In this document: one piece after another, positions 41,267 to 49,299 of the stretch
Numbering within the stretch: the stretch's first letter is position 1
Layout: each line of letters begins with the position of its first letter
Assembly (NCBI RefSeq): GCF_000975095.1
Contig: NZ_BBRD01000001.1
Location: 2,189,467-2,253,466, forward strand
From: Demequina aestuarii
Lineage (GTDB): Bacteria; Actinomycetota; Actinomycetes; Actinomycetales; Demequinaceae
Direction: 5' to 3'
DNA: 64,000 nucleotides
Notes under the pieces: generated by a model
What the model was told of the DNA's origin: nothing
What the model saw: only the letters and a program-made list of their open reading frames with translations
Database searches by the model: none
Position numbers and translations under genes: made by a program

Positions 41267-42294
41267 GGGTGCTGCGCATCGGCCAGCTGGGCGTCACGAC
41301 CCACCGGCGCACGTTCGCCGTGGGCATGCTCCTGCTGCTCGTCCTCGTGGGGCTGCTGCTGTTCGCGCTCGTCGTCGGCAAGGCGGACGTCACCGTCTGG
41401 GACGCCGTCCGTGCCGCCCTGGGAATCCAGGTGGGCGCTCCCGCCGATTTCATCGTGGGACAGGTGCGCGCCCCACGCGCTCTCACGGCCATCCTCGTCG
41501 GCGCGATGCTGGGGCTCTCCGGCGCGGTGCTGCAGTCCCTCACCCGCAATCCGCTCGCCTCTCCCGACTTCATCGGCATCACCATGGGCGCCGGCACGGG
41601 CGCGGTCCTGACCCTGTGGCTCATCGCGGCGTCCTCGCTGTGGATCACCGCAGCGGGCGCCGCGGCCGGTGCGCTCCTCACCTCTGCCCTCATCCTGGTG
41701 CTCGCCTGGCGCCGCGTCATCGTGCCGTTGCGGCTGATCCTCGCCGGCATCGGCGTGGGGTTCGTCGCTCAGGCCACCACGCAGTACCTGCTCACGCGCA
41801 TGGACGTGCACGATGCAGGCAACGCGCTGGGCTGGCTCGTCGGCTCGACCACGGGTCGGACCTGGACGCATGTCGCCTTCGCAGCCGCGGTGCTCGTGGT
41901 GCTCGTGCCGGTGCTGCTGGGGTTCGCGAGAGCACTCCGCACGATGGAGATGGGCGACGACACTGCACAGGCGCTCGGTGTCTCTGTGGGCCGTTCGCGC
42001 GCCGTGCTCGCCGTGTGCTCCGTGCTGCTCGCCGCGGCGGCGACAGCCGTGACGGGCCCCATCGGGTTCATCGCCCTGGTCGCCCCTGCGCTCGCGCTGC
42101 GCACCACCCGCTCCGCGGGTGTCGCACTCCTCCCCTCGGCACTGATGGGCGCGGCGCTGCTCCTCACCGCCGACCAGGCCTCGCAGCTCATGCCGCAAGA
42201 CCTTCAGTTCCCCGTAGGAATCTTCACCGCCGCCGTCGGCGCCCCCTACCTGCTGTGGCTGGTGTGGCGCGCATCCCGAGGAGGACCATCATGA
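41263..42294 (+). CDS. FecCD-family iron-siderophore ABC permease, subunit 2
   Basis: A 343-residue partner permease beginning at GTG 41263, overlapping the previous stop by four bases. MLGLSGAVLQSLTRNPLASPDFIG is the family signature, and GDDTAQALGVSVGRSRAV the cytoplasmic coupling loop. The end FPVGIFTAAVGAPYLLWLVWR is typical of FepG. It overlaps the ATPase gene by four bases as well, so all three are translationally coupled. Confidence 0.93.
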   Translation: MRVLRIGQLGVTTHRRTFAVGMLLLLVLVGLLLFALVVGKADVTVWDAVRAALGIQVGAPADFIVGQVRAPRALTAILVGAMLGLSGAVLQSLTRNPLASPDFIGITMGAGTGAVLTLWLIAASSLWITAAGAAAGALLTSALILVLAWRRVIVPLRLILAGIGVGFVAQATTQYLLTRMDVHDAGNALGWLVGSTTGRTWTHVAFAAAVLVVLVPVLLGFARALRTMEMGDDTAQALGVSVGRSRAVLAVCSVLLAAAATAVTGPIGFIALVAPALALRTTRSAGVALLPSALMGAALLLTADQASQLMPQDLQFPVGIFTAAVGAPYLLWLVWRASRGGPS

Positions 42295-43085
42295 GCAGGC
42301 TCGAGGCACGGGAGGTCGTGCTCGGCTACGGCGATCACGTGGTGGTGCGCGGCGTCGATGTCGCGATCCCCGACGGGCAGATCACCGCCATCGTGGGCCC
42401 GAACGGCTGCGGCAAGTCCACACTGCTGCGGTCCCTGGTGCGGCTGCTGTCCCCCCGCTCCGGCACGGTGCTGCTCGACGGCGAGGACATCCACCGCACG
42501 CACACCAAAGAAGTGGCGCGCCGTGTGGGCCTGCTGCCCCAGTCGCCGATCGCTCCCGCCGGCATCACCGTCAAGGAGTTGGTGGCGCGTGGCCGGACGC
42601 CGCATCAGAAGCTCCTGCGCCCGTGGAGCGACACGGACGAGACCGCCGTGCTCTCGGCGCTGCACTCCACCGCGTTGACCGACATCCAGGATTCGATCGT
42701 CGACGAGCTATCCGGCGGCCAGCGCCAGCGAGCCTGGATCGCGATGGCGCTGGCGCAGGACACGCCGCTGATGCTGCTGGACGAGCCCACGACCTACCTC
42801 GACATCGCACACCAGTACGACGTGATGGACCTGCTGCACCGGCTCAACACGCGCCAGCAGCGCACCATCGTGATGGTGGTCCACGACCTCCACCAGGCCG
42901 CCCGCTACGCGCACCACGTCATCGCCATGCATGGCGGCCAGGTCGCCGCGGCGGGAGCACCCTCGGACGTCTTCACCGAAGACCTGATCCGACGCGTCTT
43001 CTCCCTCGAGGCGCGCGTGCTCACAGACCCCGTCACCGGGACCCCGATGGTGGTCCCCGCCCACGGCCCAGGAGGGGTCAGATGA
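42291..43085 (+). CDS. Iron-siderophore ABC transporter ATPase (FepC type)
   Basis: A 264-residue ATPase. Walker A VGPNGCGKSTLLRSL (residues about 38-52), Q-loop GLLPQSP, signature DELSGGQRQRAWIAMALAQD, Walker B MLLDEPTTYLDIAHQYDVMD and switch His in VMVVHDLHQAARYA. The TTYLDIAHQ form is specific to the FepC/FhuC/BtuD group for siderophores and cobalamin. It overlaps subunit 2. The gap of 72 bp to the binding-protein gene ends in a good ribosome-binding site (AAGGAACTCCCC). Confidence 0.95.
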   Translation: MSRLEAREVVLGYGDHVVVRGVDVAIPDGQITAIVGPNGCGKSTLLRSLVRLLSPRSGTVLLDGEDIHRTHTKEVARRVGLLPQSPIAPAGITVKELVARGRTPHQKLLRPWSDTDETAVLSALHSTALTDIQDSIVDELSGGQRQRAWIAMALAQDTPLMLLDEPTTYLDIAHQYDVMDLLHRLNTRQQRTIVMVVHDLHQAARYAHHVIAMHGGQVAAAGAPSDVFTEDLIRRVFSLEARVLTDPVTGTPMVVPAHGPGGVR

Positions 43086-43157
43086 CCCCGCTCCTGGGCA
43101 CCCAGAACGTGTCCCTGCCCCCGCAAGTCTGACGTCACCCTACGAAAGGAACTCCCC

Positions 43158-44258
43158 ATGTTCACCCTCACCAAGCGCCGCGCAGGCGCCACGGGCATCG
43201 TCGCGGCGGCGGCGCTCCTGCTCGCCGCATGCGCGTCCGGATCCGACGACGCCGCCACCGACGAGCCCACCGACGGCGCGACCGGCGCGACGGAGGAGAC
43301 CACCGAGGCCTTCCCCGTCACCCTCGACACCGTGATGGGCGATGTCGTGGTCGAAGCCGAGCCGGAGCGCGTCGTCACCCTCGGCTCGCACGAGCACGAG
43401 TACTTGTACGCCCTCGGAGTGGCACCGGTTGCCGTCCCCGTGAGCTGGCAGGGCTACGACCTGGGCACCGGCCCGTGGGCCGAGGAGGACCGCATCGCGG
43501 CCGGCGCCGAGCCCGAGACGTTCGAGCCCGGGTCCACGACCTACGACGCGGAGGCGATCGCGGCCTTCGAGCCCGACCTCATCGTCGCGACGTACCCGAA
43601 CCACACCATGACGCAGGAGGAGTTCGACCTGCTCTCCGGCATCGCGCCCGTCGTGACGCGACCCGCGACCGACTCCGAGGGCAACGACACCGCCGAGTGG
43701 GGCGTCTCGCTCGCCGACGAGCTGACCATCCTCGCGCAGGCCACCGGCACCACGGAGAAGGCCGAGGAGATCATCACCGACATCGACGCCGCCTACGCCG
43801 AGGTCCGTGACGCTCACCCCGAGTGGGAGGGCATGACGTCCCAGGTCGGCGGCTTCTACGAAGGCCAGGCGTTCGTGTACGCCATCAACGACACCCGCAA
43901 CCAGTTCCTCGCGAACGTGGGCCTGGACGTCTCGGCGATCGAGAACACCGACGAGGCATGGCTCCAGATCAGCGCCGAGCAGCTCGACGTGCTGAGCGAC
44001 CTCGACTCGGTCGTGTGGCAGGTCGCCACCACGCCCGACGCCAAGGGCGAGCTCGAGGGCCTGCCCCTGTTCGAGTCGCTGACCGCCACGCAGACCGGCG
44101 GCAACATCTGGCTGACCGACCCCGTCCTCGAGGGCGCGTTCTTCGCGAACTCGCCTTCCTCTGTGCACTACACGCTCGAAGGATTCGTGCCGCTGCTCGA
44201 GGCCGCACTCGACGGCGACCCCGCCACCGAGGTCCCCTCCTCGACCGACGCGGGCTGA
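43158..44258 (+). CDS. Iron-siderophore ABC substrate-binding lipoprotein
   Basis: A 366-residue FepB/FecB-type binding protein. Signal peptide MFTLTKRRAGATGIVAAAAL with lipobox LLAACASG (Cys 25), then an acidic Thr-rich linker of about 30 residues. PERVVTLGSHEHEYLYALGV is the typical first motif; AIAAFEPDLIVATYP precedes the backbone helix. It delivers ferric siderophore to the permease pair upstream. The hairpin after it probably limits reading into the reductase gene. Confidence 0.93.
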   Translation: MFTLTKRRAGATGIVAAAALLLAACASGSDDAATDEPTDGATGATEETTEAFPVTLDTVMGDVVVEAEPERVVTLGSHEHEYLYALGVAPVAVPVSWQGYDLGTGPWAEEDRIAAGAEPETFEPGSTTYDAEAIAAFEPDLIVATYPNHTMTQEEFDLLSGIAPVVTRPATDSEGNDTAEWGVSLADELTILAQATGTTEKAEEIITDIDAAYAEVRDAHPEWEGMTSQVGGFYEGQAFVYAINDTRNQFLANVGLDVSAIENTDEAWLQISAEQLDVLSDLDSVVWQVATTPDAKGELEGLPLFESLTATQTGGNIWLTDPVLEGAFFANSPSSVHYTLEGFVPLLEAALDGDPATEVPSSTDAG

Positions 44259-44259
44259 C

Positions 44260-44306
44260 CCGATGTGGGAGGCGCCGGGGCTCACCCCCAGCGCCTCCCG
44301 CATCGG
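44260..44306 (+). terminator. Long hairpin between siderophore binding-protein and reductase genes
   Basis: CCGATG-GGGAGGCGC-CGGGG pairs with CCCC-GCGCCTCCC-CATCGG around a CTCA loop, over 20 bp in three blocks. It begins one base after the stop codon of the binding-protein gene and ends 29 bp before the next start, in the same operon. It likely acts as a partial terminator or as mRNA 3' protection. Confidence 0.75.
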
Positions 44307-44335
44307 CCCTCCCCCTCCATTCTCAGGAGACACGC

Positions 44336-45175
44336 ATGTCCGACTCTTTCCTGGTCCACGTGGCCGCAACAGAGCAGATCAGCCCGAACCTTCGCCGCGT
44401 GACGCTCACCGGCGACTCCCTGCGCACCTGGGAGTCCACCGGCCAGCCCGACGAGTTCGTGCACGTCCACATCCCCGACGCCGCGCCCGCGCCCGGCTGG
44501 GAGGACGATCACGACATCGCGCGCCACTACACGATCCGCCGCTGGAACCCCGACGTGCCGAGCATCGAGATCGACGTGGTGACGCACGGACACGGTCGGG
44601 GCGCGACCTGGGCGCGCAACGCCCAGCAGGGCGACGCCGTCGCGATCAGCGACGCCCACGGCTACTACAAGGCACCCGACGGGTCGACCCGGCGCCTGCT
44701 GCTCGCCGACGCGACCGGTCTGCCCGCCGTCGCCCGCATCCTCGAGGAGGCCAGCCCTGAGGAGCAGTTCGACGTGATCGTCGAACTCATCAACGCCGAC
44801 GACGCGATCGCGCTGCCCTCGCCCGCGACAGTCGAGGTCGAGTGGAAGGTCTCCGGCAACGGCCGCGGCCCGTCCGCGCTGCTGTCCTGCATGGAGCGCC
44901 TTCCCGTCCCCGACGACGACACCTACGTGTGGCTCGCGTGCGAGTCCGCTCACTCCCGGAAGGCGCGCGGGTTCGTGCGCCGGGAGTGGACGCGTCACCA
45001 CAGCTTCTACCGCATCGTGGGCTACTGGCACGTCGACGCGGAGGAGCAGATGCGCAAGTGGAACGCCCTCACCCCCGAGCAGCAGGCCAGGTACATGGAG
45101 ATCTGGGACGAGTCACGTCCCGACGAGATCAACTGGCTCGAGCTCGAGCCGTACCTGCAGGAGCTGGGCCTCTAG
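44336..45175 (+). CDS. Siderophore-interacting protein (FAD ferric-siderophore reductase)
   Basis: A 279-residue ViuB/SIP-family protein. An N-terminal FAD-binding barrel includes RHYTIRRWNPDVPSIEIDVV (the RxYTxR FAD motif) and GPATWARNAQQGD-like GATWARNAQQGDAVAISDAHG. The C-terminal NAD-type domain includes LLLADATGLPAVARILEE and ends with the characteristic KARGFVRREWTRHHSFYRIVGYW. It reduces or releases iron from imported siderophores in the cytoplasm. AGGAG lies seven bases before ATG 44336. Being the last gene of the iron-box operon fits that role. Confidence 0.93.
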   Translation: MSDSFLVHVAATEQISPNLRRVTLTGDSLRTWESTGQPDEFVHVHIPDAAPAPGWEDDHDIARHYTIRRWNPDVPSIEIDVVTHGHGRGATWARNAQQGDAVAISDAHGYYKAPDGSTRRLLLADATGLPAVARILEEASPEEQFDVIVELINADDAIALPSPATVEVEWKVSGNGRGPSALLSCMERLPVPDDDTYVWLACESAHSRKARGFVRREWTRHHSFYRIVGYWHVDAEEQMRKWNALTPEQQARYMEIWDESRPDEINWLELEPYLQELGL

Positions 45176-45190
45176 CCCGCCTCGCACACA

Positions 45191-45235
45191 GCGAAAGGGC
45201 CGATGCGCGGGTGACCCGCGCATCGGCCCTTTCGC
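45191..45235. terminator. Perfect 21-bp-stem terminator with paired GCATCGGC octamers
   Basis: The arm 45191-45211 (GCGAAAGGGCCGATGCGCGGG) and its exact reverse complement at 45215-45235 are separated by TGA. It lies between the convergent reductase and phoH genes. Each arm holds one copy of the over-represented octamer. Confidence 0.9.
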
Positions 45236-45254
45236 TTGGCTGGGGCGGGTGGGT

Positions 45255-46619
45255 CTACAGGTCCAGCCGCTCCAACATGTCCGTCACCAGCGCCGCGACC
45301 GCCGAACGCTCCGAGCGCTCGAGCGTGACGTGCGCGAACAGGTCGTGACCCTTGAGCGCCTCGATCACCGCCGCGATGCCGTCGTGACGTCCCACCCGCA
45401 GGTTGTCGCGCTGGGCGACGTCGTGGGTGAGGATCACGCGCGAGTCCTGGCCGATGCGGCTCAGCATGGTGAGCAGCACGTTGCGCTCGAGCGACTGGGC
45501 CTCGTCGACGATCACGAAGGCGTCGTGGAGGCTGCGGCCGCGGATGTGCGTGAGCGGCAGCACCTCGAGCATGCCGCGCGCCATCACCTCCTCGACCACC
45601 TCGGAGCTGACGATCGCGCCCAGGGTGTCGAAGACCGCCTGCGCCCAGGGGTTCATCTTCTCGGCCTCGGAGCCGGGCAGGTAGCCGAGCTCCTGGCCGC
45701 CCACCGCGAACAGCGGGCGGAACACCATGATCTTCTTGTGCTGGCGGCGCTCCATCACGGCCTCAAGGCCGGCGCACAGGGCAAGCGCACTCTTGCCGGT
45801 GCCGGCGCGGCCGCCCATCGACACGATGCCCACGGTCTCGTCGAGCAGCAGGTCGATCGCGATGCGCTGCTCGGCGCTGCGACCGTGCAGGCCGAACACC
45901 TCCTGGTCCCCGCGCACCAGCTTGATCGCGCCGTCATTCGTGACCCGTCCCAGCGCTCCCCCGCGCCCGGAGTGGATCACCAGTCCCGTGTGCACGGGCA
46001 GTGTCGCGACCTCCTCGCCGCAGTCCTCCGCCGAGGGCGCCACGAGCGCCGAGTCGTCGTAAAGGGTCGACATCTGCTCGTCCGTGAGCTGGATCTCGCG
46101 CATGCCGGTCCAGCCGGAGTCCACCGCGAGCTCGGCTTTGTACTCCTCCGCCTCGATGCCCAAGGCCGACGCCTTCACGCGCATCGGCAGGTCTTTGGAG
46201 ACCACGACGACGGCGTGGCCCTCGGCCTTGAGGTTGGCCGCCACGGCCAGGATGCGGGCGTCGTTGTCACCCAGCCGGAAGCCGCTCGGCAGCACGTTCT
46301 GGTCAGTGTGGTTGAGCTCGACTCGGACGGTGCCGCCCACCTCGTTCGCGGCGACGGGCTGGTCGAGCTTGCCGTGCACGATGCGCAGGTCATCGAGCAT
46401 GCGCAGCGCCGAGCGGGCGAAGTAGCCCAGTTCGGGGTGGTGGCGCTTGGCTTCGAGCTCCGTGATCACGACGACCGGCAGCACCACCGCGTGCTCCGCG
46501 AACCTCTTGAGGGCCCGTGGATCGGACAGCAGCACCGAGGTGTCCAGCACGAACGTGCGGAGCTCGGTGGCCGTGGCCGCGTTGATGGAGGGGGCGGTGT
46601 CGGGCTGAGTGATGGTCAC
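45255..46619 (-). CDS. phoH2: PhoH2-type PIN-domain RNase / ATPase
   Basis: A 454-residue two-domain protein. The N-terminal PIN nuclease domain spans about residues 20-150 ([19 protein letters not shown], then [14 protein letters not shown], with the acidic metal ligands). The PhoH ATPase domain follows from about 235: Walker [38 protein letters not shown] as Walker B, and [20 protein letters not shown]. Mycobacterial PhoH2 unwinds and cleaves RNA in an ATP-dependent manner. The GTG start at 46619 follows AGGAG with seven-base spacing. A long leader region (46620-46803) lies upstream. Confidence 0.93.
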   Translation of the reverse strand: MTITQPDTAPSINAATATELRTFVLDTSVLLSDPRALKRFAEHAVVLPVVVITELEAKRHHPELGYFARSALRMLDDLRIVHGKLDQPVAANEVGGTVRVELNHTDQNVLPSGFRLGDNDARILAVAANLKAEGHAVVVVSKDLPMRVKASALGIEAEEYKAELAVDSGWTGMREIQLTDEQMSTLYDDSALVAPSAEDCGEEVATLPVHTGLVIHSGRGGALGRVTNDGAIKLVRGDQEVFGLHGRSAEQRIAIDLLLDETVGIVSMGGRAGTGKSALALCAGLEAVMERRQHKKIMVFRPLFAVGGQELGYLPGSEAEKMNPWAQAVFDTLGAIVSSEVVEEVMARGMLEVLPLTHIRGRSLHDAFVIVDEAQSLERNVLLTMLSRIGQDSRVILTHDVAQRDNLRVGRHDGIAAVIEALKGHDLFAHVTLERSERSAVAALVTDMLERLDL

Positions 46620-46803
46620 AAAGGCTCCTGCGTTTTCAGGCCGCAGGGCGCCAAACGCCCCTTGGCGTTCGGTTCAGGCCGGTACCGGGTCGGTTCGGCG
46701 TGTGTCACTTCCCACGTTGCTGACGCTACGCCGGGCCGCGCACGGCGGGGAGCGACACGCCGTGCGTCACATATCCGTCATCTCGGGGCCACCGAGGCGT
46801 GCG
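46620..46803 (-). other. Intergenic leader upstream of phoH2, no gene seen
   Basis: This 184-bp stretch has no credible gene. It holds a small hairpin, CGCCAA-ACGCCCC-TTGGCG (about 46649-46667), just upstream of the phoH2 ribosome-binding site, and the GC-rich inverted segments ACGCCGGGC / GCACGGCGGGG. I see no match to a riboswitch class I know. Confidence 0.3.
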
Positions 46804-47568
46804 CTACCGCCCGTGACGCCGCTCACGCTGGGAGAATGCACGCAAGGCGCGCAGGAAGTCGACGCGGCGGAAGTCGGGCCAATACGCGTCGCAGAAGTAG
46901 AACTCCGAGTGGGCGGACTGCCACATGAGGAATCCGGAGAGCCGCTGCTCACCGGAGGTGCGGATCACCAGGTCCGGGTCCGGCTGGCCCTTCGTGTAGA
47001 GGTGCTCCGCGATGTGCTCGACGGCGAATGACTTCGCGACCTCTTCGAGCGAGTGACCCGCATCGACGCCGGCGCGCAGGATCGACCGCACCGCATCGGC
47101 GATCTCGTGCCTCCCGCCGTACCCCACGGCGACATTGACGTGAAGGCCATCGGCATCGGCCGTGCGCGCGACCGCCGCGGCGATCCGTCGCGCCGCATCG
47201 TCGGGGAGCATGTCGGTCGACCCCACGTGCTGCAGCCGCCAGCGCCCGTCGTCGGCGAGCCGTTCGACCGTGCAGCAGATGATCTCGAGCAGGGCGGCCA
47301 GTTCGTCCGAATCGCGTGCGAGGTTGTCGGTGGAGAGCATCCACAGCGTGACGACCTCGACGCCCGCGTCCTCCGACCACCCCAGCACCTCGGTGATCTT
47401 GTCCGCGCCACGCTGGTGGCCGTGAGCGGTGGGGGCGCCGGACTGTCGTGCCCAGCGACGGTTGCCATCCAGGATGACGCCGATGTGCCGCGGCGGATTG
47501 CCCTGCTCGCGGAGAGTACGCGACAACTGCCGTTCGTACGGCCCATAGAGCAGGCTGCGCAGGCCCAT
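46804..47568 (-). CDS. uppS: Cis-prenyltransferase (isoprenyl diphosphate synthase)
   Basis: A 254-residue Z-type prenyl transferase making the polyprenyl-phosphate lipid carrier for cell-wall synthesis (decaprenyl or undecaprenyl diphosphate synthase). Conserved regions: HIGVILDGNRRWARQSG (about residues 27-43, with the catalytic Asp), VVTLWMLSTDNLARDSDEL (about 75-93) and DLVIRTSGEQRLSGFLMWQ followed by SEFYFCDAYWPDF (about 205-240). GGGAGGAG lies seven bases before ATG 47568. In mycobacteria two such enzymes work in sequence; product length cannot be read here. Divergent from the hemolysin-III gene. Confidence 0.93.
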   Translation of the reverse strand: MGLRSLLYGPYERQLSRTLREQGNPPRHIGVILDGNRRWARQSGAPTAHGHQRGADKITEVLGWSEDAGVEVVTLWMLSTDNLARDSDELAALLEIICCTVERLADDGRWRLQHVGSTDMLPDDAARRIAAAVARTADADGLHVNVAVGYGGRHEIADAVRSILRAGVDAGHSLEEVAKSFAVEHIAEHLYTKGQPDPDLVIRTSGEQRLSGFLMWQSAHSEFYFCDAYWPDFRRVDFLRALRAFSQRERRHGR

Positions 47569-47631
47569 CCGTCTCCTCCCAGTGGGGACACCATCTGCGC
47601 ATACGCTACTCGCCTCGCGGACGAACGCCCT

Positions 47632-47651
47632 AACCTACGGTATCGTAGGTT
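47632..47651. promoter_or_regulatory. 20-bp palindrome covering the -10 of the hemolysin-III-like gene
   Basis: AACCTACG-GTAT-CGTAGGTT has perfect 8-bp arms and ends two bases before ATG 47653. The -10 TATCGT (47641-47646) lies inside it, with seven bases... six to the ATG, so the mRNA is probably leaderless. This is a plausible repressor site. Confidence 0.6.
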
Positions 47652-47652
47652 C

Positions 47653-48312
47653 ATGTCTGAGAACCTTCCCGTGCCGGGCAAACCACTCCTGAGAGGGTGG
47701 CTCCACCTGGGTGCAGCGCCCATCGCGCTCGTCGCGGGAATGGCGCTCGTGGTCTACGCGCCCACCCTTGCAGGGCGCTTGTCGACAGCCGTCTTCACGC
47801 TGACCGCGGTGATGCTGTTCGGAACGTCAGCCGTGTATCACCGTGGGAACTGGGCACCGCGGCCGCTCGCTGTGCTGCGGCGCATGGACCACGCCAACAT
47901 CTTCCTCATCATCGCCGGCACGTACACGCCGCTGACCGTGCTGCTGCTCGACGGCACCATGCGCACCGTGGTGCTCTGCGTCGTGTGGGCGGGAGCGCTC
48001 GTGGGAACGCTGCTGCGGGTGTTCTGGCTCGGCGCGCCACGCTGGGCGTACGTGCCGCTCTACCTGGGCCTCGGCTGGGTCGCGGTGGGGTTCATCGGCC
48101 CGTTCTACTCCGCAGGCGGCGCGACCGTCGTGGCGCTGATCATCGCCGGAGGACTTGCGTACACCGTGGGCGCTGTCATCTACGGCACCAAGTGGCCGCG
48201 CGGCTCCACGCGCTACTTCGGGTTCCACGAAATCTTCCACGCGCTCACTATCGCCGGCTTCGTGTGCCACTACATCGCGATCGCGGTGGTGATCTTCACC
48301 GTCTCGCGGTAG
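47653..48312 (+). CDS. Hemolysin III / PAQR-family membrane protein
   Basis: A 219-residue, seven-helix protein of the HlyIII/adiponectin-receptor family. The metal-binding pattern is intact: TSAVYHRGNW with a His near residue 63, MDHANIFLIIAGTYTP with Asp and His near residue 80, and FHEIFHALTIAGFVCHY near the end with the last His residues. The name is historical; bacterial members are putative zinc-dependent hydrolases in membranes, not proven toxins. No ribosome-binding site precedes ATG 47653, matching the leaderless promoter at 47632. Confidence 0.9.
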   Translation: MSENLPVPGKPLLRGWLHLGAAPIALVAGMALVVYAPTLAGRLSTAVFTLTAVMLFGTSAVYHRGNWAPRPLAVLRRMDHANIFLIIAGTYTPLTVLLLDGTMRTVVLCVVWAGALVGTLLRVFWLGAPRWAYVPLYLGLGWVAVGFIGPFYSAGGATVVALIIAGGLAYTVGAVIYGTKWPRGSTRYFGFHEIFHALTIAGFVCHYIAIAVVIFTVSR

Positions 48313-48348
48313 CGCCGATGCGCGGCTTTCGTGGCCCGGCCGGTCACC

Positions 48349-48537
48349 CTAGTGCGGGGCGCGCGGCCCCATGGGAAGCAGCACGAGGAACAGTGCGCCG
48401 AAGGGGCCGAGGAACAGCGTGAGAAAGAACCACGCCAGGCCAGAGCGGCCACGCGTCCGGGCCAGTCCGCCCGCGAGCAGCGCCATGGTGAACCACAGTC
48501 CGCCGATGGCGGTCGAGTCACCAGAATCCTGAATCAT
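48349..48537 (-). CDS. Small two-helix membrane protein, 62 residues
   Basis: MIQDSGDSTAIGGLWFTMAL begins a protein with two membrane helices (about residues 10-25 and 33-52) linked by a basic turn (ARTRGRSG). It ends MGPRAPH. A G-rich run (GGGGGG) lies three bases before the ATG at 48537; the longer frame to 48621 is not favoured. Its shape resembles small actinobacterial membrane proteins of unknown role. It is followed downstream by the opposing hemolysin-III gene end. Confidence 0.6.
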   Translation of the reverse strand: MIQDSGDSTAIGGLWFTMALLAGGLARTRGRSGLAWFFLTLFLGPFGALFLVLLPMGPRAPH

Positions 48538-48568
48538 GGTCCCCCCAGAACGTTCGGGCGGTGAGCGC

Positions 48569-48772
48569 TCAGTCGCTCTCGCCGGTCCCAGCATCGTCCG
48601 TGCCTGGCGGCTCGTCGGCACGCCGCGCCGTGGGAGCGCCGCCCTCGGGAGGATGGGTGCGCACCTTCCGCAGGTGTTTGCTGAGCGATCGGAACAGCAG
48701 GACCGCGGCCAGCACCATGGTGAAGGTCGCGATGAATGCCAGCAGTCCGGGCCCGCCGGTGAAGTCCGCCAC
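48569..48772 (-). CDS. Small single-helix membrane protein, about 67 residues
   Basis: One N-terminal membrane helix (GLLAFIATFTMVLAAVLLF) followed by a basic stretch (RSLSKHLRKVRTHPPE) and a disordered acidic tail. GTG 48772 has GAGGGAG five bases ahead; GTG 48778 is an alternative adding two residues. A small protein of this form commonly sits beside DUF4307 and greA in actinobacteria. It is divergent from DUF4307, with about 38 bp between starts. Function unknown. Confidence 0.65.
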   Translation of the reverse strand: MADFTGGPGLLAFIATFTMVLAAVLLFRSLSKHLRKVRTHPPEGGAPTARRADEPPGTDDAGTGESD

Positions 48773-48810
48773 GTTCACTCCCTCTCGTCAGTGAACTATC
48801 CTGCCTCATC

Positions 48811-49209
48811 ATGAGCTCTCCCATCGCCGGTGCCCGCGACGACGAGGCCGGCGGCGCGCGTCCACGGCTCTCTCGGGGACGTTGGGCGCTCGTGGTTGCC
48901 GGTCTCGTGGTCCTCACGGCGATCACCGCGTGGTTCGCGTGGGGGTTCTCGTCGCAGCCTGCGCGCTGGCAGGACGTGGGGTTCGAGGTGATCTCGCCCA
49001 CCGAGGCGGAGGTGACCTTCGACGTGTACCTCTACACCGACGAGCCGGTCACCTGCTACGTGCACGCGATGAACGTGCAGTACGCCGAGGTGGGCGTCGC
49101 CGAGGTCGCGGTGGACCCCGCCGACGGGGACGAGCAGCGATTCACGCTCGGCATCCCCACGGTCGAGCAGGCCAACACCGCGCTCGTTCGCGGATGCGCG
49201 CCGCAGTAG
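48811..49209 (+). CDS. DUF4307 membrane-anchored protein
   Basis: A 132-residue protein with one membrane helix (ALVVAGLVVLTAITAWFAWG, about residues 26-45) and an extracytoplasmic beta domain. That domain contains TFDVYLYTDEPVTCYVHAMN and a second Cys at the end (RGCAPQ), likely a disulfide. This matches the DUF4307 family found next to greA and mycothiol amidase genes in actinobacteria. TATCCT ends eight bases before ATG 48811 with no ribosome-binding site, again suggesting a leaderless mRNA. Confidence 0.8.
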   Translation: MSSPIAGARDDEAGGARPRLSRGRWALVVAGLVVLTAITAWFAWGFSSQPARWQDVGFEVISPTEAEVTFDVYLYTDEPVTCYVHAMNVQYAEVGVAEVAVDPADGDEQRFTLGIPTVEQANTALVRGCAPQ

Positions 49210-49242
49210 CCGAGGGCGAGTCGGACCTGAGATACAGGGGAT

Positions 49243-49271
49243 TTCACCCGTCGTCGCGTGCTTGGTAGGCT
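49243..49271 (+). promoter_or_regulatory. Promoter of greA
   Basis: TTCACC (49243-49248), a 17-base spacer and TAGGCT (49266-49271) form a plausible housekeeping promoter. The start point would be about 22 bases ahead of the greA GTG, and the leader carries AAGGAGG. Confidence 0.5.
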
Positions 49272-49299
49272 GACATATTCTGTCCACAAGGAGGCACCC

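Noticed and set aside
46620-46803. Possible riboswitch or structured leader upstream of phoH2
   Set aside because: Only a short hairpin is visible and no conserved riboswitch core could be matched.
47653-48312. Calling the HlyIII-family gene a haemolysin or virulence factor
   Set aside because: The family is a PAQR-type membrane protein with putative metal-dependent hydrolase residues; haemolytic activity is not implied.
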